Made by a program: the position numbers and the translations under genes. Shown in pieces: positions 9,382 to 17,072 of a stretch of DNA of 44,387 nt; position 1 is the first letter of the stretch; every line of letters begins with the position of its first letter. The notes under the pieces are model-generated. The model was not told where the DNA came from. It worked only from the letters and a program-made list of their open reading frames with translations, and searched no databases. Origin of the DNA: Paenibacillus whitsoniae (GTDB taxonomy: Bacteria > Bacillota > Bacilli > Paenibacillales > NBRC-103111); the NCBI RefSeq assembly GCF_003955665.1, contig NZ_RXHU01000026.1, forward strand, positions 837 through 45,223, in the 5' to 3' direction.

Positions 9382-10761
9382 TTATAATTGCGAATTGTAC
9401 GCCGCAATCTTCGCATTAATCGCCGCGGCGGCGGCGTCGAGCGCTTCCTGCGGCGTTTTCACGCCGCTGAGGGCCTCGTTCACCGCGTTCTCCGTCAGCT
9501 TGCGCGCATCGGGGTAGACGCCGAGCACGCCGCCCTGCGAAGCCCGGCTCATCTCGGACGCCTGGTGCTGATCAATCGCTGTTCCAAACTGCGGGAACTG
9601 CGCCAAATTCTCCTTCACAAGCGGCTGGTCATAGGCCGCCTTCGTGATCGGAAAATAGCCGGTGTTCACATGAAAGAATGCCTGCTGCTCCGGTTCGGAG
9701 ATGAATTTGATGAAGGTCCACGCCGCTTTTTGCTCGGCATCGCTCTTGTTATTCATAATCCAGTTGCTGCCGCCGCCAACCATGATGCTGCCTTTGTCCC
9801 CCGGCGCCTTCGGAAAAAAGCCCGTCCCGACCTCAAAGCGCCCGTTCACGCCATTCAAAATATCCCGCAGCGAAGCGGTCGTATCCAGAATCATGGCGAC
9901 CTTGCCGTCGATGAACCATTTTTTCGACTCGTCGCTTTTGCCTGCCGCAGGAACCGCCGCTTTGCTGTCCACGAGCTCTTTCCACCAGGTAAGGACCTTC
10001 ACGCCTTCCGAACCATTCAACTGCCAGGCGGTGGCCAGCCCTTCCCGGCCGTTGCCGAAATTGACCAGCTCCGCGCCCTGGTTGGCGACGAACTGCTCCA
10101 TGTACCAGCTTTGGATGCCGAAATAAGCTCCCCACGCATTGTCTCTGGACAGCTTCCGGGCCGCCTGCCCGACCTCGTCGAAATAAAGCGGAGGCTTCTC
10201 CGGATTGAGACCCGCCGCTTTGAACATATCCTTGTTATAGTACAACAGCGAATTAGAAGCATTAAACGGCATGGAATACAGGGTATCGTCCACGACATAA
10301 TGATTCATAATCGCTTCATCCAATTGTGAAGTATCGTAATTCTCCTGCTGAATAAACTGCTGCATCGGCGTTATCGCCTTCGAGTCAATCATAAACTTTG
10401 TGCCGATATCGTAGACCTGCGCCAGGGTTGGGCCGATTTTGGAACCGAACGATGCTTTCAGCTTCGTCAAACTGTCGTAATACGAGCCTTGGTAGACCGC
10501 TTCTACTTTGATGTCGTTATGTACGGCGTTGAAATTGGTCACCAACTTGTCCACGACTTTGCCGTTCTCTCCGCCCATGGAGTGCCACCAGACCACTTTT
10601 GTCACCTCAGGCATGGCTTGTCCCGTAACATCGGACACTTCCGTTCCCCGGGCCACGGACGCATTTCCCCAGATGGAGTAACTGATGCCAACAACACCAA
10701 ACAGAACGATAATGAACAGAATATAGACCGGTATCGAAATTTTGCGTTGTAGCTTAAGCAT
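9382..10761 (-). CDS. ABC transporter solute-binding protein, family 1 (sugar type), orphan
   Basis: 459 residues. An N-terminal hydrophobic segment (YILFIIVLFGVVGISYSIW, about 13-31) has no lipobox cysteine, so the protein is held by an uncleaved anchor or released, unlike most Gram-positive binding proteins. The mature part is a typical UgpB/MalE-like fold: VVWWHSMGGENGKVVDKLV near the start, PFNASNSLLYYNKDMF in the middle, and the hinge region GGGSNWIMNNKSDAEQKAAW with FIKFISEPEQQAFF. The UgpB-like WWHSMGG suggests glycerol phosphate or oligosaccharide ligands, but this is only family resemblance. No ABC permease or ATPase gene is adjacent. The start at 10761 has AGGGGGAA upstream. It lies 100 bp downstream of the YerB-like gene on the same strand and may share its transcript. 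Confidence 0.9.
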   Translation of the reverse strand: MLKLQRKISIPVYILFIIVLFGVVGISYSIWGNASVARGTEVSDVTGQAMPEVTKVVWWHSMGGENGKVVDKLVTNFNAVHNDIKVEAVYQGSYYDSLTKLKASFGSKIGPTLAQVYDIGTKFMIDSKAITPMQQFIQQENYDTSQLDEAIMNHYVVDDTLYSMPFNASNSLLYYNKDMFKAAGLNPEKPPLYFDEVGQAARKLSRDNAWGAYFGIQSWYMEQFVANQGAELVNFGNGREGLATAWQLNGSEGVKVLTWWKELVDSKAAVPAAGKSDESKKWFIDGKVAMILDTTASLRDILNGVNGRFEVGTGFFPKAPGDKGSIMVGGGSNWIMNNKSDAEQKAAWTFIKFISEPEQQAFFHVNTGYFPITKAAYDQPLVKENLAQFPQFGTAIDQHQASEMSRASQGGVLGVYPDARKLTENAVNEALSGVKTPQEALDAAAAAINAKIAAYNSQL

Positions 10762-10861
10762 CGCGTATTCCCCCTATGACTTCTTATCATAGGAGGCCAA
10801 TGTTCGGACATCATTAGGTCAGTGTTAACGGATTGTAAAATATCCCCCTAACCCACACCGC

Positions 10862-11959
10862 CTACTCCATCTTCAGCGCCGTGCCCTCCGGCACGATCTG
10901 CACCCACGTGCTGCCCGGCAGCAGCGGCACTTCCTTGCCGTCCGCGCTGAAGGCCCGCAGCAGGCCGTTCTTGCGCTCCCACGTGATCGCCTGGGACTTG
11001 CCCTGCTGGAAGATCATGCCCTTGTTCGGTCCGAACACATCGACGTCGCGGCGGCCTTCTTTGTCGACGACCTGGTGCTTGCTCTCCAGCACGAGCAGGT
11101 TCGTCGTCGTGAGCTGCCCGCCCGTCTCCTTGTCCAGATGCGGCTTCCCTTCCATGCTGCGCTTGTACAGGCCGGAAGCGGCATCGTACTCGTACGAGAC
11201 GAAGTAACCCATCAAATACGGGATCTGCACGTAGTGCACCGCAGCGCCCGTGAGCTTGCTCTGCGTATCCGCCGCGAACGTCACCAGCGGCCCGTTCCAA
11301 TCCGTGCGGAACTTGTGCGCGGCGGCGCCTTGTTTGATTTTCGCCACCGAGGTGTACAAGTTGTGTGGCGCTTTGCGTTCCGTCGAACGCCAGTAATAGG
11401 CGCCGTCGCCGTACACTTCATCAAGGTGAGCCAGATTGCGGCCTGCCATCATATCCATGGCATCCTGGCTCCAGCCGGCGTGGACAATGACCGCGTCGAG
11501 GGCGTCGCCAATCTCCACAAAATACGGCCGAATGCTCCGCACAGGCCCAATGACCGCAGGTTCATGACTTTGAAAAACAGAAACGAATCTCGTAATCTCA
11601 CCCTCGGCAAGAATTTCATAGACGATGTCGGCTTGGTCGAGGCCAGATTGCGGGCGCGCTTGGGGCGCATTTTCGACCATGACCATGTAAGGGCGCGACT
11701 TCACCTCACGGTCGGCAGGCAGGCCAGTGAGCGGAAAGTGGAAAGCCGCCGCGGCCGTAGGCGCAGGCGACTCCGCAGTCGCTGTGGCCGGCTTCGACGC
11801 CGGCGTCACGCCCCCGCCCCCTGCAGGGCTGGCGGAAGGCACAGCGGCCGTTTTGCTGCTGCTGCACGCGGTCGTGAGCAGCAAAGAGCAGCCGATCAGA
11901 AAAGCGAGGCTTCGCAATTTTTTAGGGGATACGATCATCAGCACTTTCAACAAAGGCAC
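10862..11959 (-). CDS. yerB: YerB-like lipoprotein (DUF3048)
   Basis: 365 residues. The GTG start at 11959 is chosen because AGGA sits 5 nt upstream, whereas the internal ATG (codon 8) has no ribosome site. A lipoprotein signal ends in LLLTTAC (Cys32), followed by a Ser/Ala/Pro/Gly-rich linker of about 45 residues. The remainder matches the DUF3048 family: LTGLPADREVKSRPYMVMVE, ARPQSGLDQADIVYEILAEG, ITRFVSVFQSHEPAVIGPVR, and a C-terminal domain including FGPNKGMIFQQGKSQAITWE. B. subtilis YerB is the best-known member; its biochemical role is not established, though the fold is thought to act at the outer face of the membrane. The gene is divergent from the ferritin-like gene. Confidence 0.88.
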   Translation of the reverse strand: MPLLKVLMIVSPKKLRSLAFLIGCSLLLTTACSSSKTAAVPSASPAGGGGVTPASKPATATAESPAPTAAAAFHFPLTGLPADREVKSRPYMVMVENAPQARPQSGLDQADIVYEILAEGEITRFVSVFQSHEPAVIGPVRSIRPYFVEIGDALDAVIVHAGWSQDAMDMMAGRNLAHLDEVYGDGAYYWRSTERKAPHNLYTSVAKIKQGAAAHKFRTDWNGPLVTFAADTQSKLTGAAVHYVQIPYLMGYFVSYEYDAASGLYKRSMEGKPHLDKETGGQLTTTNLLVLESKHQVVDKEGRRDVDVFGPNKGMIFQQGKSQAITWERKNGLLRAFSADGKEVPLLPGSTWVQIVPEGTALKME

Positions 11960-12108
11960 CTCATTCCTATCAATCTAGCGTACATACTCCATTTATATGC
12001 TAGAACGCCCGCGGCTAGAAGCACGGAGCGATAATCGGGAACTCTGATAGGCACATGCACATATACTATTCTACTCAGCATACCCACGAACGACTGGGGG
12101 GATCAACC

Positions 12109-12576
12109 ATGTACTGGCGTTACCCTTATGCTTACCGACCTGCCTTCCAACCGGTGTGGAACACGGATTATCAGAAGTCTTTACAGCTCATTGCCTCGGC
12201 GGTGCAGGACGAACGAAATGACGAATTGTTTTATGAGGAATTGATCAAACTAGCGCCTACAGCGGAGCAGAAAGCCATGATTACATCCATTCGCGACGAT
12301 GAGCGCAGCCACAATGCCATGTACCGGAGCATGTATCGGGATCTCACCGGACATGAGGTACACGGCATCAGCGACGAGAAGTATCAGCACATCCGCTCGT
12401 ATAAGGAAGGCTTGCAGCGAGCGCTGCAAGGAGAGCTCGGGGCGGTCGAGAAATACCGGAATATTCAATTCGGGCTGCCTTATGGCATCTACAAGGATAC
12501 AGTTGGCGGTATCATTCTCGACGAGCTTAAGCATGCGAGCAAATACAATTACCTGTTCACCCTGAACAACCACTAG
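12109..12576 (+). CDS. ferritin-like (rubrerythrin-type) protein
   Basis: 155 residues from the ATG at 12109, which has GGGGGGAT upstream; the upstream in-frame ATG at 12055 lacks a ribosome site. A tyrosine-rich N-terminus (MYWRYPYAYRPAFQP) precedes a four-helix bundle with diiron-type motifs: QDERNDELFYEEL near residue 32, IRDDERSHNAMY near 62, GELGAVEKYRN near 110 and LDELKHASKYNYL near the end. The E...ExxH pairs are intact, so a di-metal centre is plausible. Relatives such as B. subtilis YhjR are uncharacterised or associated with spores and oxidative stress. There is no adjacent rubredoxin domain. It is followed after 95 bp by the DUF2512 gene on the same strand. Confidence 0.85.
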   Translation: MYWRYPYAYRPAFQPVWNTDYQKSLQLIASAVQDERNDELFYEELIKLAPTAEQKAMITSIRDDERSHNAMYRSMYRDLTGHEVHGISDEKYQHIRSYKEGLQRALQGELGAVEKYRNIQFGLPYGIYKDTVGGIILDELKHASKYNYLFTLNNH

Positions 12577-12671
12577 GAATTTCGCGCAGTGAGCAGGTCT
12601 CAAGCATACCCCCGCCCGATTTCAGCCATATTAAGATCAGACGCGTTATCTTAAAGAAAGTAGGCGAGATT

Positions 12672-13034
12672 ATGCTGGGAAAACTGCTCATGAAGCTCGT
12701 AATTAACGGGATTATTCTGATTCCCTTGGTTGTGTATTTATCGAATGCCGGGTGGGGAAGCGCGTTTTGGGCCGTCTTCACCTTTCTCCTTATGACGTAC
12801 GTCATCGTGGACCAGCTCTTTATGCGGGTGACGAACAATGCGGCCGCTGTACTCGCAGATGTGCTGCTGACGTTCGTGTTCTTCTGGCTCGTACAGCGCT
12901 ACTTCTACGATTGGTCCATGAGCTACACGAGTATGGCGATCGTTGCGGTCGTCTATGGGATTGTGGAGTTTTTCGTACATGCATATTACCAGCGGGACCC
13001 AGGCAAACTGAGCCGCCACAGCTTTGACGACTGA
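12672..13034 (+). CDS. DUF2512 (YndM-like) membrane protein
   Basis: 120 residues with four predicted TM helices (about 5-24, 30-50, 56-76, 84-104) and a short basic/acidic tail (QRDPGKLSRHSFDD). The motifs GKLLMKLVINGIILIPL and TYVIVDQLF with FWLVQRYFYD match the DUF2512/YndM family of Bacillales, whose function is unknown. The upstream GTAGGCGAG gives only a modest ribosome site. A strong bidirectional terminator follows the stop directly. Confidence 0.85.
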   Translation: MLGKLLMKLVINGIILIPLVVYLSNAGWGSAFWAVFTFLLMTYVIVDQLFMRVTNNAAAVLADVLLTFVFFWLVQRYFYDWSMSYTSMAIVAVVYGIVEFFVHAYYQRDPGKLSRHSFDD

Positions 13035-13044
13035 CCCTAGCGCC

Positions 13045-13084
13045 AAAAAAGTCATTAACCCGCTAGTGGGCTAATGACTTTTTC
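13045..13084. terminator. bidirectional intrinsic terminator between convergent genes
   Basis: AAAAAGTCATTA-CCC and GGG-TAATGACTTTTT form a long stem around GCTAGT, with an A run on one side and a T run on the other. It can stop both the plus-strand YndM-like transcript and the minus-strand sulfur-gene transcript, whose last stop codon is at 13086. Confidence 0.92.
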
Positions 13085-13085
13085 T

Positions 13086-13475
13086 TCATGACTGCGTGAC
13101 TTTGCCTCGCCAGGCCAGAATGCCTCCGCGCAAATGCGACAGCTGCTTATACCCGTTCTTGCTCAGTATCCGGGCCGCCTGCTTGCTGCGCATCCCGCTT
13201 CGGCAGTAGAGAACCACAGGCCGATCCTGAGGGATCTCGGCGTACCTGGTCTTGAGCCGGGAGAGCGGAATGTTCACCGCACCCGGAATGTAGCCTTGCT
13301 TCACCTCGTTCGGCTCGCGCACATCGATCAGCACGCTCCCAGTCTTCTCCGCTAAACGCTCCTGCAATTGCTGCGAGGAGAGGTTATCAAGACCTCTGAC
13401 ACCGGAGAAGCGAGAATAGATGAACCACACGATAAAACCGTGCGCAATGAGGTTGAAAATCATTTGTCCATTCAT
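13086..13475 (-). CDS. membrane-anchored rhodanese-domain protein
   Basis: 129 residues: one N-terminal TM helix (about 5-22, MIFNLIAHGFIVWFIYSRF) and a single rhodanese domain with VLIDVREPNEVKQGYIPGA and active-site loop YCRSGMRSKQ (Cys91). It would carry a persulfide on Cys91 at the cytoplasmic face of the membrane and pass sulfane sulfur between partners. It starts 21 bp after the cstR stop, so the two form a small unit under the operator upstream of cstR, at the end of the larger sulfur gene cluster. GAGGCAG precedes the start. Confidence 0.9.
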   Translation of the reverse strand: MNGQMIFNLIAHGFIVWFIYSRFSGVRGLDNLSSQQLQERLAEKTGSVLIDVREPNEVKQGYIPGAVNIPLSRLKTRYAEIPQDRPVVLYCRSGMRSKQAARILSKNGYKQLSHLRGGILAWRGKVTQS

Positions 13476-13496
13476 AAGCTGCCTCTTTCTGCCGGA

Positions 13497-13763
13497 TTAC
13501 CGGCTTTTGACCAGCAATTCCACCGCTTGCTTCACCAGCTTGCCCGTATCGCCGCCCGCTTCACGCTCTTCCATAATGCAGTTCTCCAAGTTGACGGCAA
13601 CAATCGTGGCAATCGCCTTGTCGGCCGCACTGCGGACCGCCGAGATTTGACTCACAACATCTTTGCAATCCTGCTCTTCCTCCATCATGCGCAAAATGCC
13701 GCGAATCTGGCCTTCCATTCGTTTGAGCCGTTTTTTCATATCATCATCGTAGATCATCGTCAT
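13497..13763 (-). CDS. cstR: CsoR-family repressor, CstR (persulfide-sensing) type
   Basis: 88 residues, all-helical CsoR/RcnR family: KKRLKRMEGQIRGILRMMEE, then DCKDVVSQISAVRSAADKAI with Cys33 and LENCI with Cys62. Copper-sensing CsoR proteins have a His about four residues before the second Cys; here that region reads AVNLENC with no His, while both thiols are kept. This matches CstR, in which the two cysteines react with persulfides or polysulfides and release DNA. The genomic setting (rhodaneses, TusA, DsrE-like, MBL hydrolase) supports that reading. It probably represses itself through ATACCTggttAGGTAT at 13783-13798 and the cluster promoter through related sites at 16781-16881. Confidence 0.9.
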   Translation of the reverse strand: MTMIYDDDMKKRLKRMEGQIRGILRMMEEEQDCKDVVSQISAVRSAADKAIATIVAVNLENCIMEEREAGGDTGKLVKQAVELLVKSR

Positions 13764-13782
13764 TTTTCAGCCATCCTTTCGC

Positions 13783-13827
13783 ATACCTGGTTAGGTATAT
13801 TATTGCCCATGACGGTGTGGAAGACAA
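13783..13827 (-). promoter_or_regulatory. cstR promoter with palindromic operator
   Basis: On the minus strand TTGTCT (13827-13822), a 17-bp spacer and AATAAT (13804-13799) fit a sigma-A promoter. The palindrome ATACCTggttAGGTAT (13783-13798) begins directly after the -10 box and covers the expected start site. CsoR/CstR repressors bind related A/T-flanked TACC...GGTA dyads, so autorepression is the simplest reading. Confidence 0.7.
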
Positions 13828-13834
13828 GCCATGC

Positions 13835-14320
13835 CTAGACAAATAGGTTCACTTTCGCATCCGCCGCGTCGCCAAGGTAAGCCGCAACCCCGGCATATTC
13901 GATGCCGTCCAACAATTCTTGCTCCTGCAGCCCCAGCAGATCCATGGTCATCGTGCAGGCCACCAAGCGAACCCCCTGCTCTTGCGCAAGCTCAATCAGT
14001 TGAGGCAGGGATAGCGCATTGTGTTTTTTCATCACGTGCTTGATCATTTTAGGTCCCATGCCGCCAAAATTCATCTTGGACAGCCCGAGCTTCTCCGGGC
14101 CGCGCGGCATCATCCAGCCGAAGGCTTTCTCCAGCAGCCCTTTCTTGACGCCAGCAACCTGCCCATCCTTGCGCAGTGTATTGAGGCCCCAGAAGGTGAA
14201 AAAGACGGTCACCTCATGGTCATACGCAGCCGCACCGTTCGCTATGATAAAGGCGGCTATGGCTTTATCGAGCTCGCCGCTGAACAGAACAATCGTCGTC
14301 TTTTCCTTGTTCTCCGTCAT
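13835..14320 (-). CDS. DsrE/DsrF-like sulfur carrier protein (YrkE-like)
   Basis: 161 residues from ATG 14320, which has AAGGAGG at 9-nt spacing; the ATG at 14329 overlaps the tusA stop but has no space for a ribosome site. DsrE-type Rossmann-like fold: TTIVLFSGELDKAIAAFIIA, HEVTVFFTFWGLNTLRK, a Met/Gly-rich middle (LSKMNFGGMGPKMIKHVM) and LVACTMTMDLLGL with the conserved Cys122. Proteins of this group accept sulfur from TusA-type partners. In Staphylococcus CstA the TusA, rhodanese and DsrE modules are fused; here they are separate genes. It is translationally linked to tusA. Confidence 0.88.
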   Translation of the reverse strand: MTENKEKTTIVLFSGELDKAIAAFIIANGAAAYDHEVTVFFTFWGLNTLRKDGQVAGVKKGLLEKAFGWMMPRGPEKLGLSKMNFGGMGPKMIKHVMKKHNALSLPQLIELAQEQGVRLVACTMTMDLLGLQEQELLDGIEYAGVAAYLGDAADAKVNLFV

Positions 14321-14325
14321 AAGGC

Positions 14326-14553
14326 TCATCCTCCTTTTCTCACCAGAAAGATGAAGACGCCTTGGTTCTCTTTCGCTTCCAGCAGCTCATGCTTCGTTTG
14401 TCCAACCCATGCTGTAAAATCTTTCAACGCGCCTTTATCTGTCGTAAGCAGCTCCATAACCTGCCCCGGCTCCAACGTATCGATGCCTTTCTTCGCTTTT
14501 ACAATCGGCATTGGGCACGCTAATCCTTTCGCATCTACAACCAAATGAACCAT
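14326..14553 (-). CDS. TusA-family sulfurtransferase
   Basis: 75 residues from the ATG at 14553, with GAGGAGG upstream; the ATG at 14571 is rejected because that ribosome site would lie inside the gene. The TusA/SirA signature is clear: VDAKGLACPMPIVKAKKGID with Cys13, then GQVMELLTTDKGALKDFTAW. The cysteine carries a persulfide handed between rhodanese and DsrE-type partners. The stop overlaps a start-like ATGA with the dsrE-like gene. It resembles B. subtilis YrkI. Confidence 0.92.
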   Translation of the reverse strand: MVHLVVDAKGLACPMPIVKAKKGIDTLEPGQVMELLTTDKGALKDFTAWVGQTKHELLEAKENQGVFIFLVRKGG

Positions 14554-14617
14554 TATCGTTTTCCTCCTCATCGTAAACTTTCCGAAATAACGTATCGCTT
14601 AATTTCGGAGAGCACTC

Positions 14618-15193
14618 TTAATCTTCTTGTTGAATCGGGCCGTTCCATTGCGACATCCCCGGCAGTACATTGTACAGCTTCGTAAAACCGCGCTCCGCAA
14701 GCAGCAAACAGGCCAGATCGCTTCGCGTCCCCGTCCGGCAAATCACGTAGATCGTCTCTTCGGGATTAAGCGCAGCAAGTCTGCTATCAAGATTCCCTAG
14801 CGGAATCGAGAAGGAGCCGGGAATGTGTCCGAAGGCGAACTCCGCAGGCTCGCGAACATCAAGAATGGTGAGCTTCTCACCGGCCGCCAGCTTAGCCGCA
14901 ACGTCCCCATTTCCAATGGTCATCTCATACTTCTGTTCGGGCTTAACTTCGGAAGCTACGGCTTTTCGAATGAAATGGCGGTAGACGCCGTTCTCCTCTC
15001 GCAGACCGACATAGTGATGACCGGAACGGTCGGACCATCCTTTCAAGTCGGCGACGGAGCCTTTATCGGTTGCACGCACTTCGACTATTTCGCCTGCCTT
15101 CATCTCTTCGATCGCCTTCTTGGTACGAACAACGGGCAGCGGACAAGCAAGCCCTTCGCACGGTACCGTACGGTTAGCGTGAATAATCGTCAT
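14618..15193 (-). CDS. TusA-rhodanese fusion protein (YrkF-like)
   Basis: 191 residues. An N-terminal TusA domain (1-75) has CEGLACPLPVVRTKKAI with Cys17, and a C-terminal rhodanese domain (about 90-187) has LTILDVREPAEFAFGHIPGS and active-site loop VICRTGTRSDLA with Cys152. Two persulfide-carrying cysteines in one chain allow internal sulfur relay. The start ATG at 15193 overlaps the upstream rhodanese stop (ATGA) and is preceded by AAGGAGG. This corresponds to the first two-thirds of CstA of Staphylococcus and to B. subtilis YrkF. Confidence 0.92.
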   Translation of the reverse strand: MTIIHANRTVPCEGLACPLPVVRTKKAIEEMKAGEIVEVRATDKGSVADLKGWSDRSGHHYVGLREENGVYRHFIRKAVASEVKPEQKYEMTIGNGDVAAKLAAGEKLTILDVREPAEFAFGHIPGSFSIPLGNLDSRLAALNPEETIYVICRTGTRSDLACLLLAERGFTKLYNVLPGMSQWNGPIQQED

Positions 15194-15525
15194 CTTCCCA
15201 CGCCTCCTTGATTTCCTTCTTGGCCGTAGGCTAACGCTCCACTCCAGGCGGACATGCCTCCCGTCATATTCACGACGCGGCAGCCGAGCGATGACAAGTA
15301 TTCGCAAGCCCTGCTGCTCCGATTGCCGCTGCGGCAGACAACGATCGTTTCTTGTTCACGGTCCAGTTCATTCAGCGCCCGATTGATCTGCCCCAGTGGA
15401 ATATGGTACGCACCGTGAATATGCCCGGATTCCCATTCGTCCTGCTCGCGTACATCCAGAATGTGAACCGGTTCTCCCTGTTCCTGGCGTCTAAGCACAT
15501 CTTGCGGCAAAATATCTGTATACAT
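15190..15525 (-). CDS. single-domain rhodanese
   Basis: 111 residues from ATG 15525 with GAGGAGGAA upstream; the longer in-frame reading to 15861 is antisense noise inside the next gene's frame and lacks a ribosome site. Contents: VHILDVREQDEWESGHIHGA and active loop VVCRSGNRSSRA (Cys64), then VVNMTGGMSAWSG. It is a cytosolic thiosulfate or persulfide sulfurtransferase, and its stop overlaps the start of the TusA-rhodanese gene by 4 bp, implying coupled translation. Confidence 0.92.
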   Translation of the reverse strand: MYTDILPQDVLRRQEQGEPVHILDVREQDEWESGHIHGAYHIPLGQINRALNELDREQETIVVCRSGNRSSRACEYLSSLGCRVVNMTGGMSAWSGALAYGQEGNQGGVGR

Positions 15526-15559
15526 CGTGTATTCCTCCTCGAAAGTGTATGGTCTGGTT

Positions 15560-16708
15560 CTATACATCGTGAACTGCGCAGCGGTTCGGTCCGATCTCCA
15601 TGTCCCGCTGTTCCTCCGGCGTCGGCGCAATCCGCCCCATATTTGTGAGGCGGATATCCTGGTAGGCATTCGGCTGCGGCGGCAGATTCTCCGATACGGT
15701 GCGACGGAATTCGGATTCATCGGCAATTTGGAGTCCGGGATTGCTCGCAAACAGATCGCCGAGCCGAGCGGAGACGATCCCGTCTGGACCCAGTTCCGAC
15801 ATGCTGCCAAAATGCGCCGGCAGGACGAGAAGATCCTCGGAAAGCGCCTGATACCGTTCATATAGAGTTGTACGGAGATCGCCTACCCAGTCCTGCGCTT
15901 TGCCGGCCAGGTCCGGTCTGCCAATCGAGGCGACAAACAGAATGTCCCCGGAGAGGAGATACCGGTCATCAACGATCAATGACGTACTGCCGATGGTGTG
16001 GCCCGGCGAATAGATCGGCTGCAAGCGAATGGACGTTGTGCCGACTGTCAGCACGCCGCCTTCCTCCAGCTTGTGATACGAAAATTGCACCTCATCGGCA
16101 TCCTTCTCAGGGAGCCAATAAGAGCCGCCCGCGTTCTCCGCCAGTTGACGCCCGCCCGAAATATGATCGGCATGAAGATGCGTATCGATGGTATGGACGA
16201 TTGTCGCCTTCTTGTCTCTAGCCAGCGTCTCAAAAGCGTCCGTCATTCGGACGGCATCGATCACCGCGGCTTCGCCCGATGAGATGACCATGTAAGACAG
16301 GCAGCCTTTTCCGAGCCGAAGGAACTGAAACAATTCGCCGCCATCCTGCAGATCGGCAACCTTGACAGGCATGAGCTGTTCGCTCCATGCTTTCATCCCG
16401 CCCATCAAATACGAAACCCCGGTGACGCCTGCCTCCAGCAGCTGTTCGGCCACGAAGACGGAAGACCCCTCTTTGGCGCAGACCACCACAATCTCCTGAT
16501 GAGCCGGCAGACGGTCAAGAACAGCCTCTACCCCATCCATCAGCTCAAAATAAGGCACATTCAGCCTGCTGACGCCTTCGCCTTCAATTCGCCAGTTGGC
16601 ATGATCCTCTTCATTGCGCACATCCAAAATAAAAACCTGCTCCCGGTTCAGCACTTTTCTTGCCAAAACCTCTGACGACATGCCTTGTAGCTGTGTCATT
16701 TCATTCAT
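15560..16708 (-). CDS. rhodanese/metallo-beta-lactamase fusion, persulfide dioxygenase-like (YrkH-like)
   Basis: 382 residues from ATG 16708, which has GGAGGGG at 7-nt spacing; the in-frame extension to 16930 crosses the promoter and operators and is rejected. An N-terminal rhodanese-like domain (about 10-112) has [12 protein letters not shown] and [11 protein letters not shown] with Cys77. An MBL-fold domain (about 125-330) has [11 protein letters not shown] (177-182), SPGHTIGS (His237), LSGDILF (Asp255) and LPAHFGS (His299), the set used by ETHE1-type persulfide dioxygenases to hold one iron. It ends in RCAVH. The likely reaction is O2-dependent oxidation of a persulfide to sulfite, with the rhodanese domain passing sulfur. 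In CstB the MBL domain comes first, so the order here is the YrkH type. It is the first gene of the sulfur operon. Confidence 0.92.
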   Translation of the reverse strand: MNEMTQLQGMSSEVLARKVLNREQVFILDVRNEEDHANWRIEGEGVSRLNVPYFELMDGVEAVLDRLPAHQEIVVVCAKEGSSVFVAEQLLEAGVTGVSYLMGGMKAWSEQLMPVKVADLQDGGELFQFLRLGKGCLSYMVISSGEAAVIDAVRMTDAFETLARDKKATIVHTIDTHLHADHISGGRQLAENAGGSYWLPEKDADEVQFSYHKLEEGGVLTVGTTSIRLQPIYSPGHTIGSTSLIVDDRYLLSGDILFVASIGRPDLAGKAQDWVGDLRTTLYERYQALSEDLLVLPAHFGSMSELGPDGIVSARLGDLFASNPGLQIADESEFRRTVSENLPPQPNAYQDIRLTNMGRIAPTPEEQRDMEIGPNRCAVHDV

Positions 16709-16780
16709 CGTGATACCCCTCCAGGTAAGGAATAGATGTGTGTTTAAAGTAAAAAGTGTAAGCCAAACCTTGAGGATCAT

Positions 16781-16808
16781 TTTCATATACCCCATGGGGT
16801 ATATGAAA
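16781..16808. promoter_or_regulatory. 28-bp perfect palindrome, candidate CstR operator 2
   Basis: The half-site TTTCATATACCCCA is followed immediately by its exact reverse complement. It lies in the leader of the sulfur operon, about 73 nt before the first start codon and roughly 75 nt downstream of the promoter. The ATACCCC core matches the operator at the promoter and, less closely, the one before cstR. Confidence 0.75.
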
Positions 16809-16861
16809 GCGCAAAAAAAATTCGCAGTCTGGCCTTTGACTAATCGCGTCAAATTAATTAC

Positions 16862-16914
16862 ATATACCCGTATGGGTATATAAAGACTATACAGCTTCGC
16901 GCTATTTTCGTCAA
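16862..16914 (-). promoter_or_regulatory. sulfur operon promoter with overlapping CstR-type operator
   Basis: On the minus strand TTGACG (16914-16909), 17 bp and TATAGT (16891-16886) form a strong sigma-A promoter. Immediately downstream, over the expected start site, is ATATACCC-N4-GGGTATAT (16862-16881), a CsoR/CstR-type dyad. Repression by the cstR product would block initiation until persulfide modifies it. Confidence 0.82.
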
Positions 16915-17008
16915 CCCCGTTGACGAGCATGTCGAGCTCTCTGCTCGTTTAGCGCCGCTCGACGTTCAACTCGCCGCCTGAGTCGTACACAGCGAAAACG
17001 AACCCGCT

Positions 17009-17036
17009 TTGCCCTCCTGCGATGTTCACGTATAAT
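17009..17036 (+). promoter_or_regulatory. promoter of the DCC-family gene
   Basis: TTGCCC (17009-17014), 16 bp and a perfect TATAAT (17031-17036) lie 37 bp ahead of the start codon at 17073. Confidence 0.65.
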
Positions 17037-17072
17037 AAGAGATACGTACTCGAAGTGAAGGGAGGCGGATTC

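Noticed and set aside
9388..10329. Plus-strand 313-codon ORF opposite the solute-binding protein
   Set aside because: Arg/His-rich antisense reading of a clear family member on the minus strand; no ribosome site. Similar antisense ORFs across the pur operon were rejected for the same reason.
15526..15861. N-terminal extension of the single-domain rhodanese
   Set aside because: Arg/Ser-rich shadow of the MBL-fusion gene in another frame; the ATG at 15525 has a strong ribosome site and matches the family N-terminus.
16709..16930. N-terminal extension of the rhodanese/MBL protein
   Set aside because: It would cover the promoter and both operators; GGAGGGG sits correctly for ATG 16708.
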